Shown piece after piece: positions 32,822-43,181 of a stretch of 43,901 bases of DNA. The notes under the pieces were generated by a model. It worked only from the letters and a program-made list of their open reading frames with translations. It searched no databases and was not told where the DNA came from. The position numbers were made by a program, and so were the translations under genes. The stretch lies in NCBI GenBank assembly GCA_028818775.1, contig JAPPNE010000084.1, positions 116,008 through 159,908 of the forward strand, in the 5' to 3' direction. This DNA comes from Deltaproteobacteria bacterium (lineage in GTDB: Bacteria; Desulfobacterota; Binatia; UBA9968; JAJDTQ01). Each line of letters starts with the position of its first letter. Positions within the stretch are counted from its first letter, which is position 1.

Positions 32822-34099
32822 CTAATCCGGCGCCGCCGCCCCGCTGGTGTAAGCCCGCGCCAGGAAGTCCGCGGTATGCACCACGCGAATGGACGATCCC
32901 TGCTCCCGGAGCGCCGCCCGGATCTGCAGGATGCACCCCGGATTCCCGGTCACGAGCACGTCCGCCTCCGTCGCCACCACGTTCCTGGCCTTTCGCGCAG
33001 CCAGCCTGCCGGCCAGCTCCGGTTCCGTGAGATTGTAGGTCCCCGCGCTGCCGCAGCACACGTCCGCCTCGTGGAGATCGACCCACTCGACGCCCGGGAT
33101 GTTCTTGAGAAGCTCACGCGGCTGCGCCTCCACGCCCTGCCCGTTCAACAGGTGGCACGCGTCATGATAGGCCACCTTGACGTTCACGCTTGTTCTGGGC
33201 GCGAAATCGGGCAACGCATGGAGGAACTCTGCCACATCCCGCACTTGGGCGGCAACACGTTCGGCCGCTGCCCGAAACGCGGCGTCCTCCTTGAAATGCG
33301 CGCCGTATTCGCGCATGGCCGCACCGCAACCGGCGGCGTTGGTCAGCACGGCGTCGACATCCAGGCTATCGAACGCGGCGATGGTCCCGCGCGCCAGCGC
33401 CAGACCCCGCTCGTGGTCTCCGTTGTGCAACGACAACGCGCCGCAGCAGCGGGCTCCCGGCGGAACCCGGACCTCGCACCCGTGCTGCGTCAACAGCCGA
33501 ACCGTGCCGGCATGCGTGTCGCCGAAGAGGCTCTGCATGACGCATCCGGCGAGAAGACCCACGCGGTGCCGCACCGGTCCGACCGATGCGGTCACTTCGG
33601 GCAGGGCTATGGACCGGAAAGGCGCTTCCGGTTCGGGCAGATAGCGCAGCGAGCGGCGGACCGACGCCGGCAGGAGCCCCGCCCGGGCGACACGCCGAAG
33701 GCCGAACCGTGTCATCCAGCGCACCGCCCAGCCGAACGCCTTCATGATCGTCGGATTTGGAAGGGCGCGGTTGAGCAGCCCGCGCTTCATTCGCTCCCAC
33801 CAGGAGCGCCGGTGCCGGGAGCCGATGAACTCGCGCGCCGCTTCGATGAGGGTGCCGTAGCGCACACCGGACGGACACGTGGTCTCGCACGCGCGGCAGC
33901 CGAGACAAAGGTCCAGGTGCCGCACGCTGGTGTCGTCCAGCGGCACCGTCCCGTCGCGGAGCGAGCGCATGAGCTGGATGCGCCCTCGCGGCGAGTCCAT
34001 CTCCGTTCCCAACTCCAGAAACGTCGGGCACGACGCGATGCACAGCCCGCAATGAATACAGTTCCCGGAGCTTTCGAAATCAGCCAGTTGTGAGCTCAT
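32822..34099 (-). CDS. glcF: Glycolate-oxidase-type iron-sulfur subunit (GlcF)
   Basis: 425-residue electron-transfer subunit. Two [4Fe-4S] ferredoxin motifs are intact at the N-terminus: Cys14, 17, 20, 24 in NCIHCGLCIASCP and Cys65, 68, 71, 75 in CLGCRACETTCP. Two CCG domains follow ('GCVMQSLFG...RCCGALS' and 'YHDACHLLNG...VCCGSAGTY'). I start at ATG 34099, directly before the first motif; a TTG at 34156 would overlap the glcE stop. In E. coli GlcD, GlcE and GlcF together oxidise glycolate and feed electrons to the membrane quinone pool. Here the substrate could be another 2-hydroxy acid. Confidence 0.93.
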   Translation of the reverse strand: MSSQLADFESSGNCIHCGLCIASCPTFLELGTEMDSPRGRIQLMRSLRDGTVPLDDTSVRHLDLCLGCRACETTCPSGVRYGTLIEAAREFIGSRHRRSWWERMKRGLLNRALPNPTIMKAFGWAVRWMTRFGLRRVARAGLLPASVRRSLRYLPEPEAPFRSIALPEVTASVGPVRHRVGLLAGCVMQSLFGDTHAGTVRLLTQHGCEVRVPPGARCCGALSLHNGDHERGLALARGTIAAFDSLDVDAVLTNAAGCGAAMREYGAHFKEDAAFRAAAERVAAQVRDVAEFLHALPDFAPRTSVNVKVAYHDACHLLNGQGVEAQPRELLKNIPGVEWVDLHEADVCCGSAGTYNLTEPELAGRLAARKARNVVATEADVLVTGNPGCILQIRAALREQGSSIRVVHTADFLARAYTSGAAAPD

Positions 34100-34139
34100 A
34101 CCTTGAAGAGATCCGTTTCCGAAAACCGGACAGACGGCC

Positions 34140-35468
34140 CTAAATCCCCGCGACAAAGCGTCCCGGCGACAGGACTCCCTTGGGATCCAGGGCCTCCTTG
34201 ATACGCTGCATCAGCGGCAGCGCTTCGATCCCGTCGCCCCAGATGTCAAGATCCGCCTTGACCTCGGGAGCCGCCTGCTCCACGACCAGCGTGCCGCCCA
34301 ACGCCGCCGCGGCACCGCGCAGTTCCTCCACCAAGGCCCGCGCCGAGCGGCCCGTGTTTTCCACTTCCGGGCGCTGCACACGGACGCGGACGATGCCGTT
34401 GCCCGCGTGGGCATGCACCGCCATCGTCACGCCGTGTTCCGCGCTCGCGTCTTCCAGCGCCGCCACGAACGCCGTAAGCCGGGTGGGAAGAAGGCTCGCC
34501 TTGAGCTTCAGCAAGCCCTCGCCCAGCACGTTGGCATCCCGCAGGTCGGCCAGCACCGCGACCGCGTCCTCCCCCACCTGTTCTTCGAGTGTCTGCCCTT
34601 GCGCCAGCGCCCGCAGGGTCGTTTGCTGGTCCGCCACGTCCTCGTCGGAACCGCCGAAGCCAACCACGATGATGCAATCGCCACCACCGGCCGGGACGGG
34701 CGTCAGGAGTTCAATCAAGCGTGGTTCCAGGGGCGCGGTCCGGATTCGTTCCAACAGTTCTCGCGCCTCCGCCATGTCGGAACAGGTCATCCGACCCACC
34801 GCCAATGCCGGGGGAAGCCCGCGCAGCTTGAAGGTCGCCTCGACGATGACCCCCAAAGTCCCCAACGCCCCGCAGTAAAGCTTGGCCAGGTCGTAGCCGG
34901 CGACGTTCTTGACCACTCTCCCGCCGCTCTTTGCGAGGGTCCCGTCCGCCCGCGCCACGGTGATGCCGATGAGCAGGTCCCTCACCGTTCCCTGGGAGAA
35001 GCGCGACGGACCGCTCAGGTCGGCGCTGATCAGTCCGCCCACGCTGGTGGCGGCCGGCAGGGGCGGATCCACGGGCAGCCACTGGTTGCTCCCGGCAAGC
35101 GCTGCCTGAAGCGCGGCCACGCTCATGCCCGCCTGAGCGGTCACGGTCATGTTCGCGGGTTGATGATCCACCAGCGCGTTGAAGGACACCAATGAGAGCG
35201 CGGCAAAAGGCCTCAGCGGGAGCCCGCCCAGGCCCAGGTGGGCGCCGAAGCCGGCCGGCACCAGCGCGACGCCGCGGGCGCGGGCACTTTGCAGGATGCG
35301 GCAAACCTGCTCCGCCGAGTCGGGGAAGAGAACCCGCTCCGGCCGGATTCCGTCGATGGTGAAGCGCGCGAAATCGGCCGGCGTTCCGGCGGCTACGCCG
35401 GACAGGCGCAGATCGTCGTCGAATCCATCCCAGTCCGGCACCGGCTCCATGAGGGATGTGCGGCTCAT
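34140..35468 (-). CDS. glcE: Glycolate-oxidase-type FAD-binding subunit (GlcE)
   Basis: 442-residue FAD-linked subunit with a PCMH-type FAD domain. 'ERVLFPDSAEQVCRILQSARARGVALVPAGFG' and 'LISADLSGPSRFSQGTVRDLLIG' are the FAD loops, and 'VKNVAGYDLAKLYCGALGTLGVI' the hinge; a degenerate C-terminal cap ends 'LDPKGVLSPGRF'. It lacks the long cap of GlcD, as expected for GlcE. ATG at 35468 is chosen; a GTG seven codons upstream is possible. It lies 43 bases downstream of glcD and 40 upstream of glcF. About 90 residues longer than E. coli GlcE (350), mainly in the C-terminal part. Confidence 0.9.
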   Translation of the reverse strand: MSRTSLMEPVPDWDGFDDDLRLSGVAAGTPADFARFTIDGIRPERVLFPDSAEQVCRILQSARARGVALVPAGFGAHLGLGGLPLRPFAALSLVSFNALVDHQPANMTVTAQAGMSVAALQAALAGSNQWLPVDPPLPAATSVGGLISADLSGPSRFSQGTVRDLLIGITVARADGTLAKSGGRVVKNVAGYDLAKLYCGALGTLGVIVEATFKLRGLPPALAVGRMTCSDMAEARELLERIRTAPLEPRLIELLTPVPAGGGDCIIVVGFGGSDEDVADQQTTLRALAQGQTLEEQVGEDAVAVLADLRDANVLGEGLLKLKASLLPTRLTAFVAALEDASAEHGVTMAVHAHAGNGIVRVRVQRPEVENTGRSARALVEELRGAAAALGGTLVVEQAAPEVKADLDIWGDGIEALPLMQRIKEALDPKGVLSPGRFVAGI

Positions 35469-35511
35469 ACAACAACCGTCCCGTGGCACGCCCGGTGCCC
35501 GGCCGTACCGC

Positions 35512-36939
<1,428 letters not shown>

Positions 36940-37007
36940 AAAATGACGTGTCGCGCCCGGAGCACGCGCCACCCACGTGGAGCCCAGCGCGCCCCGGGCG
37001 CCGTGTA

Positions 37008-37511
37008 TCAGCCGCCGTAGAAGACCGAGTCGCCCAGGTCCTTGAGCAGGAGAGTGGCGTCATCGGCCCGGCCGGAAATCTCGCCCCTCACGCCGGCCTC
37101 CACCACTTCCCCGACGAATACGGAATGGTCGCCCTTCTCCACCGTATCCACGAGCTTGCACTCGACGAACGCCGGCGCGTTGGCCAGCACCGGCGCGCCC
37201 GTGGCGCCCGCGGAGAAGGCCTCGCCGCCGATGCTGTCCCCTTCCCGCTCCAGCGACTTGAAGAAAGTGAAGGCCTGGCCTTGCTGCCCCTTGCCCAGCA
37301 CGTTCAGGGCGAAGCTGCCGGACTCCTTGATGATGTCGTGCGCGCCCGAGTCCGCCTTCACGCCCACCACCACCAGCGGGGGCGCGAACGAGGCCTGCGT
37401 CACCCAGTTCACCGTGGCCGCGGCCACGCGGCCGTCCTTGGCCTCACTGGTCAGGATGTACAGTCCGTAGGGAATCATGCGCAAAGCGGTCTTCTTGGCA
37501 TCGGCGTCCAT
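37008..37511 (-). CDS. Flavin reductase-like FMN-binding split-barrel protein
   Basis: 167-residue flavin-reductase-like protein (FMN-binding split barrel). MIPYGLYILTSEAKDGRVAAATVNWVTQASF, here given in parts, is the typical opening: LYILTSE, 'AATVNWVTQASFAPPLVVVG', 'SGSFALNVLGKGQQGQAF' and 'VECKLVDTVEKGDHSVFVGEV'. Members reduce FMN for a partner monooxygenase or bind FMN in other redox roles. AAGGAGG lies 6 bases before the ATG at 37511, so the longer upstream frame (to 37709) is not used. It precedes glcD by 68 bases on the same strand and may supply reduced flavin to the LLM monooxygenase at 16661 (inference). Confidence 0.9.
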   Translation of the reverse strand: MDADAKKTALRMIPYGLYILTSEAKDGRVAAATVNWVTQASFAPPLVVVGVKADSGAHDIIKESGSFALNVLGKGQQGQAFTFFKSLEREGDSIGGEAFSAGATGAPVLANAPAFVECKLVDTVEKGDHSVFVGEVVEAGVRGEISGRADDATLLLKDLGDSVFYGG

Positions 37512-37587
37512 TCTTTGCCTCCTTGAATCGGTGATGAAAGCGCCCGCGCCGCCACGCGAGCGCGGGCCGCAGAAGATGGAGAAAGAA

Positions 37588-37744
37588 GTTAACAATTCCG
37601 GGGGAGGGCGTAAACCGTCGCATAATCGGTTCGGATAGCGGGCCACAGTCGACTCACGGGATCGCTTGGTAACGACTGCCGTTAACAGAGTTCTTGGCGA
37701 GGATTGCAAAGGGTTGACAATTCGCCATATAGGGTTGACAATAG
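37588..37744. promoter_or_regulatory. Iterated GTTGACAAT repeats upstream of the HTH-ATPase gene
   Basis: Three related copies: GTTAACAATTC (37588-37598), GTTGACAATTC (37713-37723) and GTTGACAATAG (37734-37744); the last two also share a leading GG and are 21 bases apart, two helical turns. A likely promoter uses TTGACA at 37714-37719, a 17-base spacer and GACAAT (37737-37742, 4 of 6), so the second copy covers the -10. This is a plausible autoregulatory operator for the downstream HTH protein; the first copy could control the divergent flavin-reductase operon. Confidence 0.45.
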
Positions 37745-37776
37745 AGTGCTGTTAAGTTGACTAAGGAGAATCCTCG

Positions 37777-38808
37777 ATGGCAGGCACGAGAGAACGAGGC
37801 CGGGCGATCCGCAGTTTCATCCTTGCACATGTCGGTGCCCATGGGAACGACATTGGGCAAGTTTGCGCCGCCCACTACGGTATTTCACGCCAAGCTGTCA
37901 ACAAGCATCTCCGCCGCCTCGTTGTCCATGGGCTATTGACTGCTCGCGGAGCAACACGCAACCGCCACTACTCCCTGACTGTACTCACTCGAGAGAAATT
38001 TTGGGTCCAACTCACCGAAGGGGTCAACGAAGACGCTGTGTGGCGCACCAAGATCGGTCCGCTTCTGTCCGATCTGCCTCAAAGGACACGGGAGATTTGG
38101 CAATACGGCTTTACTGAAATGCTGAACAATGCCATCGATCACTCGTCGGGAACTTGCGTCGTCATTGACGTTACACGGAATGCTGTTGGAGCACGGATCA
38201 CTCTTTGGGACGATGGTGAGGGCATCTTCCGCAAGATCGCCAGAGAGTTGGGGCTGGACGATGAACGGCATGCGGTCCTTGAACTGGCCAAGGGGAAGTT
38301 GACGACCGACCCCGAGAACCATACTGGTGAAGGAATCTTCTTTACGTCACGGCTGTTCGACCACTTCGACATTTTGTCCCACGAGGTCTTTTTCTCACAT
38401 GACAGTGCCACACAAGAGGATTGGATCCTGGAATCTCGCTCGACCTCGTACAGTACGCTTGTGTTTCTGGAACTCGCCAATGACACGGACAAGATTTTGG
38501 GACAGGTTTTCGACGAATACACCGCGGATGAAGGCTATGCCTTTTCGAAGACCGTGGTGCCTGTAAGCCTGGTTCGTTACGGAGATGAAGCTTTGATATC
38601 ACGATCCCAAGCAAAGCGCCTTTTAACGCGATTCGATCGCTTTAAGACAGTCCTCTTAGATTTCAAGGGAGTCGAACAAATCGGGCAGGGCTTCGCTGAC
38701 GAAGTATTTCGGGTATTTGCGCGAGCACATCCCAACGTTGACCTTATTCCCATCAACACGAACAAACCCGTCCAAGCTATGATCCGACACGCAGGCGGCC
38801 CGGCCTGA
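37777..38808 (+). CDS. HTH - GHKL ATPase - DUF4325 (STAS-like) switch protein
   Basis: 343-residue three-part regulator. A winged-HTH-like N-terminus (about 8-65, 'CAAHYGISRQAVNKHLRRLVVHGLLTARG') is followed by a GHKL/histidine-kinase-type ATPase (about 105-235) with N-box EMLNNAIDHSSGT (Asn117/118), G1 box DDGEGI (145-150) and G2 box TGEGIF (183-188). A C-terminal STAS-like DUF4325 domain (about 255-325, 'VLLDFKGVEQIGQGFADEVFRVF') completes it. There is no phosphoacceptor-His dimerisation domain or receiver. It resembles an anti-sigma kinase and its antagonist fused to a DNA-binding domain (inference). AAGGAG precedes the ATG by 8 bases. Lower GC than its neighbours suggests transfer; a probable terminator follows. 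Confidence 0.85.
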   Translation: MAGTRERGRAIRSFILAHVGAHGNDIGQVCAAHYGISRQAVNKHLRRLVVHGLLTARGATRNRHYSLTVLTREKFWVQLTEGVNEDAVWRTKIGPLLSDLPQRTREIWQYGFTEMLNNAIDHSSGTCVVIDVTRNAVGARITLWDDGEGIFRKIARELGLDDERHAVLELAKGKLTTDPENHTGEGIFFTSRLFDHFDILSHEVFFSHDSATQEDWILESRSTSYSTLVFLELANDTDKILGQVFDEYTADEGYAFSKTVVPVSLVRYGDEALISRSQAKRLLTRFDRFKTVLLDFKGVEQIGQGFADEVFRVFARAHPNVDLIPINTNKPVQAMIRHAGGPA

Positions 38809-38844
38809 CCGGTACTCGGAGCCATGCTAGGAAACCTGTGGGGC

Positions 38845-38868
38845 GGGCTGCCAAACTAAGCCCTTTTT
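38845..38868 (+). terminator. Candidate intrinsic terminator after the switch gene
   Basis: GGGCT (38845-38849) pairs with AGCCC (38859-38863) around a 9-base loop and is followed by TTTTT (38864-38868). The stem is short, but the position 37 bases after the HTH-ATPase stop and before argC is right. Confidence 0.45.
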
Positions 38869-38905
38869 GGTAAATTGTGACCAACACGGAAGACCTACTG
38901 ACACG

Positions 38906-39862
38906 ATGAAACCCAAAGTGTACATAGACGGCCATGTGGGCACCACCGGCCTGCGCATACGCGACTGGCTCGTCGGACGCCGGGACATCGAGCTGTCCAC
39001 GCTGGACGAGGATCGGCGCAAGGACACGGCGGCGCGGCGCGCGGCCATCGAGGCGGCGGACCTGACGGTGCTGTGCCTGCCGGACGACGCTGCGCGGGAA
39101 GCGGCCCAATGGGTTGCGGACTGCGGAACCCGTGTCATCGACGCCAGCACGGCGCACCGGGTGGCGGAGGGGTGGACTTACGGGCTGCCGGAGCTCGACG
39201 GTGCACGGCGGGAAGCCATCCGCGAGGCCGGCTTCGTGGCCAATCCCGGTTGCTATCCCTCGGCTTTCATCCTCCTGACACGACCGTTGGTGGACGAGGG
39301 GCTGCTACCTCACGATACCCCGGTTTCAATCCACGCCCTGTCGGGCTATTCCGGGGGTGGCCGGGCACTGATCGAAAAATGGGAGAACCCCGAGCAGGGA
39401 CTCAGTTCGTTGCCCTACGAGGCACCCTATGCCTTGGGTGCGCGGCACAAGCACATCCCGGAGATGCTGGCGTACGGCGGGCTCACGGTGGAACCCCTGT
39501 TCGTGCCCGCGGTGGGCCCGTTCCGCTGCGGCATGCGGGTGGAGGTGCCGATTCCGCTGGGCGTGCTGCCCATGGGTGTAAACAGCACCTCTATCCTGGA
39601 GTGTCTACGGGAACGCTACGAAGGTGAACCCTTCGTCCGGGTACTCCTTCATCCGGACCCGCGCGAGGCTCACGAACGCAGCTTCGACCCCCAGGCCTGC
39701 AACGATACCAACTGCATCGAACTTCACGTGGTGCCCCACCCGTCGGGGCACACCTTGCTCGTGGCGCTTCTCGACAACCTCGGCAAGGGCGCCAGCGGCG
39801 TGGCCATACAGAACCTGAACCTCATGCTCGGGCTCCCGGAGACCGCGCACCTGCCGGGCTGA
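38906..39862 (+). CDS. argC: N-acetyl-gamma-glutamyl-phosphate reductase, type 2
   Basis: 318-residue ArgC, which reduces N-acetylglutamyl phosphate to the semialdehyde in arginine synthesis using NADPH. The short, type 2 form (about 310-320 residues) is indicated by 'KVYIDGHVGTTGLRIRDWLVGR' and 'LCLPDDAAREAAQW'. Cys116 in VANPGCYPSAF is the catalytic nucleophile, and 'GARHKHIPEM' and 'HPSGHTLLVALLDNLGKGASG' are conserved. The ATG at 38906 is chosen over an in-frame upstream start at 38867. No other arginine genes are in the window. It ends 50 bases before the second palindromic repeat and converges with the TauE/SafE gene. Confidence 0.94.
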   Translation: MKPKVYIDGHVGTTGLRIRDWLVGRRDIELSTLDEDRRKDTAARRAAIEAADLTVLCLPDDAAREAAQWVADCGTRVIDASTAHRVAEGWTYGLPELDGARREAIREAGFVANPGCYPSAFILLTRPLVDEGLLPHDTPVSIHALSGYSGGGRALIEKWENPEQGLSSLPYEAPYALGARHKHIPEMLAYGGLTVEPLFVPAVGPFRCGMRVEVPIPLGVLPMGVNSTSILECLRERYEGEPFVRVLLHPDPREAHERSFDPQACNDTNCIELHVVPHPSGHTLLVALLDNLGKGASGVAIQNLNLMLGLPETAHLPG

Positions 39863-39912
39863 TGGGCCGGAATTTCCTCGCGGGGTTGTTGGCCTGCGCC
39901 CACCCCGCCACT

Positions 39913-39941
39913 CCTGGATTCCCGCTTCCGCGGGAATGACG
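39913..39941. repeat. Dispersed 29-bp palindromic repeat, copy 2
   Basis: Exact copy of the 29 bases at 7158-7186, in the same orientation, with the 8-bp stem at 39918-39925 and 39930-39937. Like copy 1 it lies between two convergent genes (argC and the TauE/SafE exporter). Flanking sequence has no similarity to that of copy 1, so this is a dispersed unit and not part of a larger duplication. Confidence 0.85.
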
Positions 39942-40005
39942 TTCATGCTGGCGTCGCCATTCTCTACGCTACGTGTTTCGCTCGCGGCGTGCAGGTAGGT
40001 ATCGG

Positions 40006-40749
40006 CTATCCCGCCAGCCCCTGCCATACAAGCTTTGCCTCCATCACGATGATCAGCGTGACGATGACGCGGTTGAACCACTGTTTGCTGATGTAGGGAG
40101 TCGTCCGCATCCCCAACGGTAGGAACAGCGCGATGGGGACCAGCGCGAGGACGCCTTGGCCGAGAAGCTGCCGGTCGAAGAGGCCGGCGGCCAGGCAGAA
40201 GAGGAAGTGCATGGTGGTGAGGCCCAGAAACATCGTCGACGCCGCGAAGATGTACGCCTCCTTCTCCAACTGGAACGCGCGCACCCACGCGGCCACCACG
40301 GCGCTGGACATCCCGGCCGCGCCCTGGGACACGCCAGCCAAGGCGGCGATGACCGGCGAGAGGACGCGGCCCAGCCGCCCGCTGAAGCGAACCTCGATAC
40401 GGAAGGCCAGCAGGACCAGGTAGGCGCCCACGCATATCGCCAGCACCAGGGTCAGCATGCGTTCGTCGGCGGTGGCCAGGAACCAGGTGCCACCGGCCAC
40501 CCCCAGGGCGCCCGACATGGTGGCGAAAGCGAGCCCCGGCACGGTGTGGAACCTGGAGCGATAGGTCCACATGACCCAGAAGTTGCTGACCATGTTGGGG
40601 ATGGTGATGACGATGACCGCCTGTTGGGCTCCCAGAAAGCCCGCCATGATGGGCACGGCGATGAGCGGCAGCCCCATCCCCGTGGCGCCTTTCGAGAAGG
40701 CGCCCGCGCCCAGGGCGACGAAGATGATCAACAGGGACTCGATGTGCAT
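40006..40749 (-). CDS. TauE/SafE-family sulfite/organic anion exporter
   Basis: 247-residue inner-membrane protein with about eight hydrophobic helices in two halves, matching the TauE/SafE (DUF81) family. The first half has 'VALGAGAFSKGATGMGLPLIAVPIMAGFLG' and the second 'VIAALAGVSQGAAGMSSAVVAAWVRAF', the repeated glycine-rich signature of the two inverted halves. Members export sulfite, sulfoacetate or related anions formed in organosulfur breakdown. An LLM monooxygenase in the window could make sulfite from sulfonates, which would fit, but the two are 23 kb apart. It is divergent from the acyl-CoA synthetase gene and convergent with argC. Confidence 0.85.
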   Translation of the reverse strand: MHIESLLIIFVALGAGAFSKGATGMGLPLIAVPIMAGFLGAQQAVIVITIPNMVSNFWVMWTYRSRFHTVPGLAFATMSGALGVAGGTWFLATADERMLTLVLAICVGAYLVLLAFRIEVRFSGRLGRVLSPVIAALAGVSQGAAGMSSAVVAAWVRAFQLEKEAYIFAASTMFLGLTTMHFLFCLAAGLFDRQLLGQGVLALVPIALFLPLGMRTTPYISKQWFNRVIVTLIIVMEAKLVWQGLAG

Positions 40750-40976
40750 GTAGGCAAGCAGCCTTGCGAGCGTTAAGTGTGGGTGGCATCCCTCCGTACT
40801 GCGAACACCGCAGGATTACCATAGCCCGAACGCGAGTCAAAAACGCGTCCGCGTCGCAATGAGGACCCGGGTCGGACGAGACACTGTACCGGACTCCGCC
40901 ATCGCGCCGTTTCCGCGGCTCCCCTGGACTCGTCGTGATTGACAATTGAGCGGCGTCGCGCCACGACAGATACGAC

Positions 40977-43181
40977 ATGAGTTCCGGTAAAGCCAGATCC
41001 TCACAACCGGCACCCAACCCCCGTCCCGACGTGCAGGCCCTGCTCAACCCGCGCAACGTCGTGATCGTCGGCGCTACGGACAAGCCCGGCAACTGGCCGC
41101 AGCGCTGCGCGCGCAATCTCGCCCGCTACGGCTACGCCGGCGCGGTCTACCCGCTCAATCCGGGACGCGAGGAGGTGTGGGGCACGCGATGCTACCGGAG
41201 CTACGCGGAGCTGCCCGAGCAGCCCGACCACTTGGCAGTGTTCGTGCCGGCCCCGTTCGTAGAGGAAACCCTGCGCGAGGGAACGGCCGCGGGAGCGCGC
41301 AGCGCCACGGTGGTGTCGGCGGGTTTCGGCGAATCGCCCGATCCCGACGCTCTCGCGCGCGGCGAGGCCCTGGCCGCCACCATCGCGGAGTTGGGGATCG
41401 CCGTTTCCGGACCCAACTGCCTGGGCAACTTCAACGGCGGCGCTCGCTTCGTCACCATGACAGACAACCGCCCGCAACGCACCGAGCCCGGTCCCATCGC
41501 CATCGTCGGGCAGTCCGGCGGCCTCGTGATGGCGCTCAAGCGCACCCTCGAAGAGCGCGGCATGGACGTGGGCTACATCGTCACCAGCGGCAACGAGGCT
41601 GGCCTCAAGACCGGAGACTACCTCGAGTACTTCGCCGCCGATCCCCAGACCCGTATGATCGTCTCCTACCTGGAAGCCGTGCGCGAACCAGAGAAGTTCC
41701 TGGCCGCCTGCCGTGCCGCGAAGGCGGCCGGCAAGCCGGTGATCGTGGTCAAGCTCGGCACCTCGGACAACGGGCGGGCAGCCGCCCTGGCCCACACCGG
41801 TGCGCTGGCCGGTTCCATCGCCGCCTTCGATGCCATCGCGGGCGCCGCCGGGACGGTCCGCGTCGCTACCCTGGACGACGTGGTTGAGATGGCGGAGTAC
41901 CTGCTGCACACGCGGCTGCCCAAGGGCGAGGGCTTGGGGGCCATCACCTTCTCCGGCGGTCTGCGGGGCGTGCTGCTGGACCAGGCCGCGGCCAACGGCC
42001 TGTTCTTTCCGCCTCTTGCCGCGAAAACAGAGAATCGGCTTGAGAAGCTGCTCGGGGTCGGCACGGTCGTCGGCAACCCGCTCGATTCCGGTTTCGCAGC
42101 GCTGTCGAGCCGCGAGACCTACATCCGCTGCGTCGAGGCCATGCTCGACGACCCTGGAGTCGACACGCTGCTCCTGCAGGAGGAGCTGTTGCGGGCTCCA
42201 GAGGGCGGCAACAAGGAAGCCAACATGCAGGCCGTGAACGCGCTGGCGGCAAGGGCGAGGAAACCCATCGCCTTCGTCACCATGATTTCCCACGGCCTGA
42301 ACGACTATGCCCGTGAACTGCGCGACGGCCTGCGCAACGTCGCGTTCATGCAGGAAGCGGACAAGTCGTTGCGCGCGGTCCGCTCCATCATCTCCTACGC
42401 CTTGCGCGCCAATGCCGATACGGATCCGAAGCGGACCGCGGCAAACGCACCTCCCTTGGCGGTCCGCAAGCTGCTTGAACGCGCCAGCCGTGGGCCGGGT
42501 CCGACGCCGCTGTCGGAAATCGATTCCAAGGCGCTGCTCCGGGCCTACGGGTTGCGGACACCGAAGGAGCGGTTGGCCCGAAGCGCGACCGAGGCGGCGC
42601 GCATCGCCCGCGAGATCGGGTTGCCCGTGGTGCTGAAGGCGACGGGCGCGGAGTTGACGCACAAATCGGACGCCGGCGGCGTATTGCTCGACAACCGGAC
42701 CCTGAGCGCCGTACGCCAAGGCTATGCTGTCATCATGCGGAACGTCGCGCGCAAGGCCAGGGGAATCGCCATCGACGGCGTGCTGGTGGCTGAGCAGGTG
42801 GCCGGGGAACTGGAGTTGGTCATCGGCGCCGCGCGCGATCCGGAAATGGGTGCCATGGTCATGTTCGGCTCCGGCGGGGTGGCGCTGGAGCTGTATCGCG
42901 ACGTGGCCTTTGCCGCCCCTACCCTGGATGAGGCCGGCGCCGATGAATTGATCACGCGCACCAGGGCCGCCCGCTTGATCGACGGCTATCGCGGCGCACC
43001 GGCGCTGGACCGGAAGGCGCTTGTCAAGGCGTTGATGGCGGTATCGCGCCTCGCCTGCGACCTGGGCGACCGGCTCGAGTCCATCGACCTCAATCCCTTC
43101 GTACTGCGCCGCCGGGGCGGCGTCGCGCTGGACGCCCTTGTGGTGCTCGCCGGCGCCGGCCGCGACGGCGAGGGTTCGTGA
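40977..43181 (+). CDS. NDP-forming acyl-CoA synthetase (acetate-CoA ligase family)
   Basis: 734-residue single-chain ligase with the order CoA-binding Rossmann domain (about 22-135), succinyl-CoA-ligase-like domains (about 165-460) and a C-terminal ATP-grasp domain (about 500-725). 'LLNPRNVVIVGATDKPGNW' and 'ISGPNCLGNFN'-like 'VSGPNCLGNFNGG' are CoA-binding signatures. His273 in ALAHTGALAGS is the likely phosphohistidine, and 'VLKATGAELTHKSDAGGV' and 'LVIGAARDPEMGAMVMFGSGG' belong to the ATP-grasp. It joins CoA to a carboxylate with ATP/ADP exchange. ATG at 40977 lacks a strong ribosome site. It has no added GNAT domain. Substrate acid unknown. Confidence 0.93.
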   Translation: MSSGKARSSQPAPNPRPDVQALLNPRNVVIVGATDKPGNWPQRCARNLARYGYAGAVYPLNPGREEVWGTRCYRSYAELPEQPDHLAVFVPAPFVEETLREGTAAGARSATVVSAGFGESPDPDALARGEALAATIAELGIAVSGPNCLGNFNGGARFVTMTDNRPQRTEPGPIAIVGQSGGLVMALKRTLEERGMDVGYIVTSGNEAGLKTGDYLEYFAADPQTRMIVSYLEAVREPEKFLAACRAAKAAGKPVIVVKLGTSDNGRAAALAHTGALAGSIAAFDAIAGAAGTVRVATLDDVVEMAEYLLHTRLPKGEGLGAITFSGGLRGVLLDQAAANGLFFPPLAAKTENRLEKLLGVGTVVGNPLDSGFAALSSRETYIRCVEAMLDDPGVDTLLLQEELLRAPEGGNKEANMQAVNALAARARKPIAFVTMISHGLNDYARELRDGLRNVAFMQEADKSLRAVRSIISYALRANADTDPKRTAANAPPLAVRKLLERASRGPGPTPLSEIDSKALLRAYGLRTPKERLARSATEAARIAREIGLPVVLKATGAELTHKSDAGGVLLDNRTLSAVRQGYAVIMRNVARKARGIAIDGVLVAEQVAGELELVIGAARDPEMGAMVMFGSGGVALELYRDVAFAAPTLDEAGADELITRTRAARLIDGYRGAPALDRKALVKALMAVSRLACDLGDRLESIDLNPFVLRRRGGVALDALVVLAGAGRDGEGS

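Noticed and set aside
30546-33086. 846-codon minus-strand frame
   Set aside because: Shadow frame of glcF, amidohydrolase copy 7 and the hydrolase; no domain pattern and arginine/glycine-rich.
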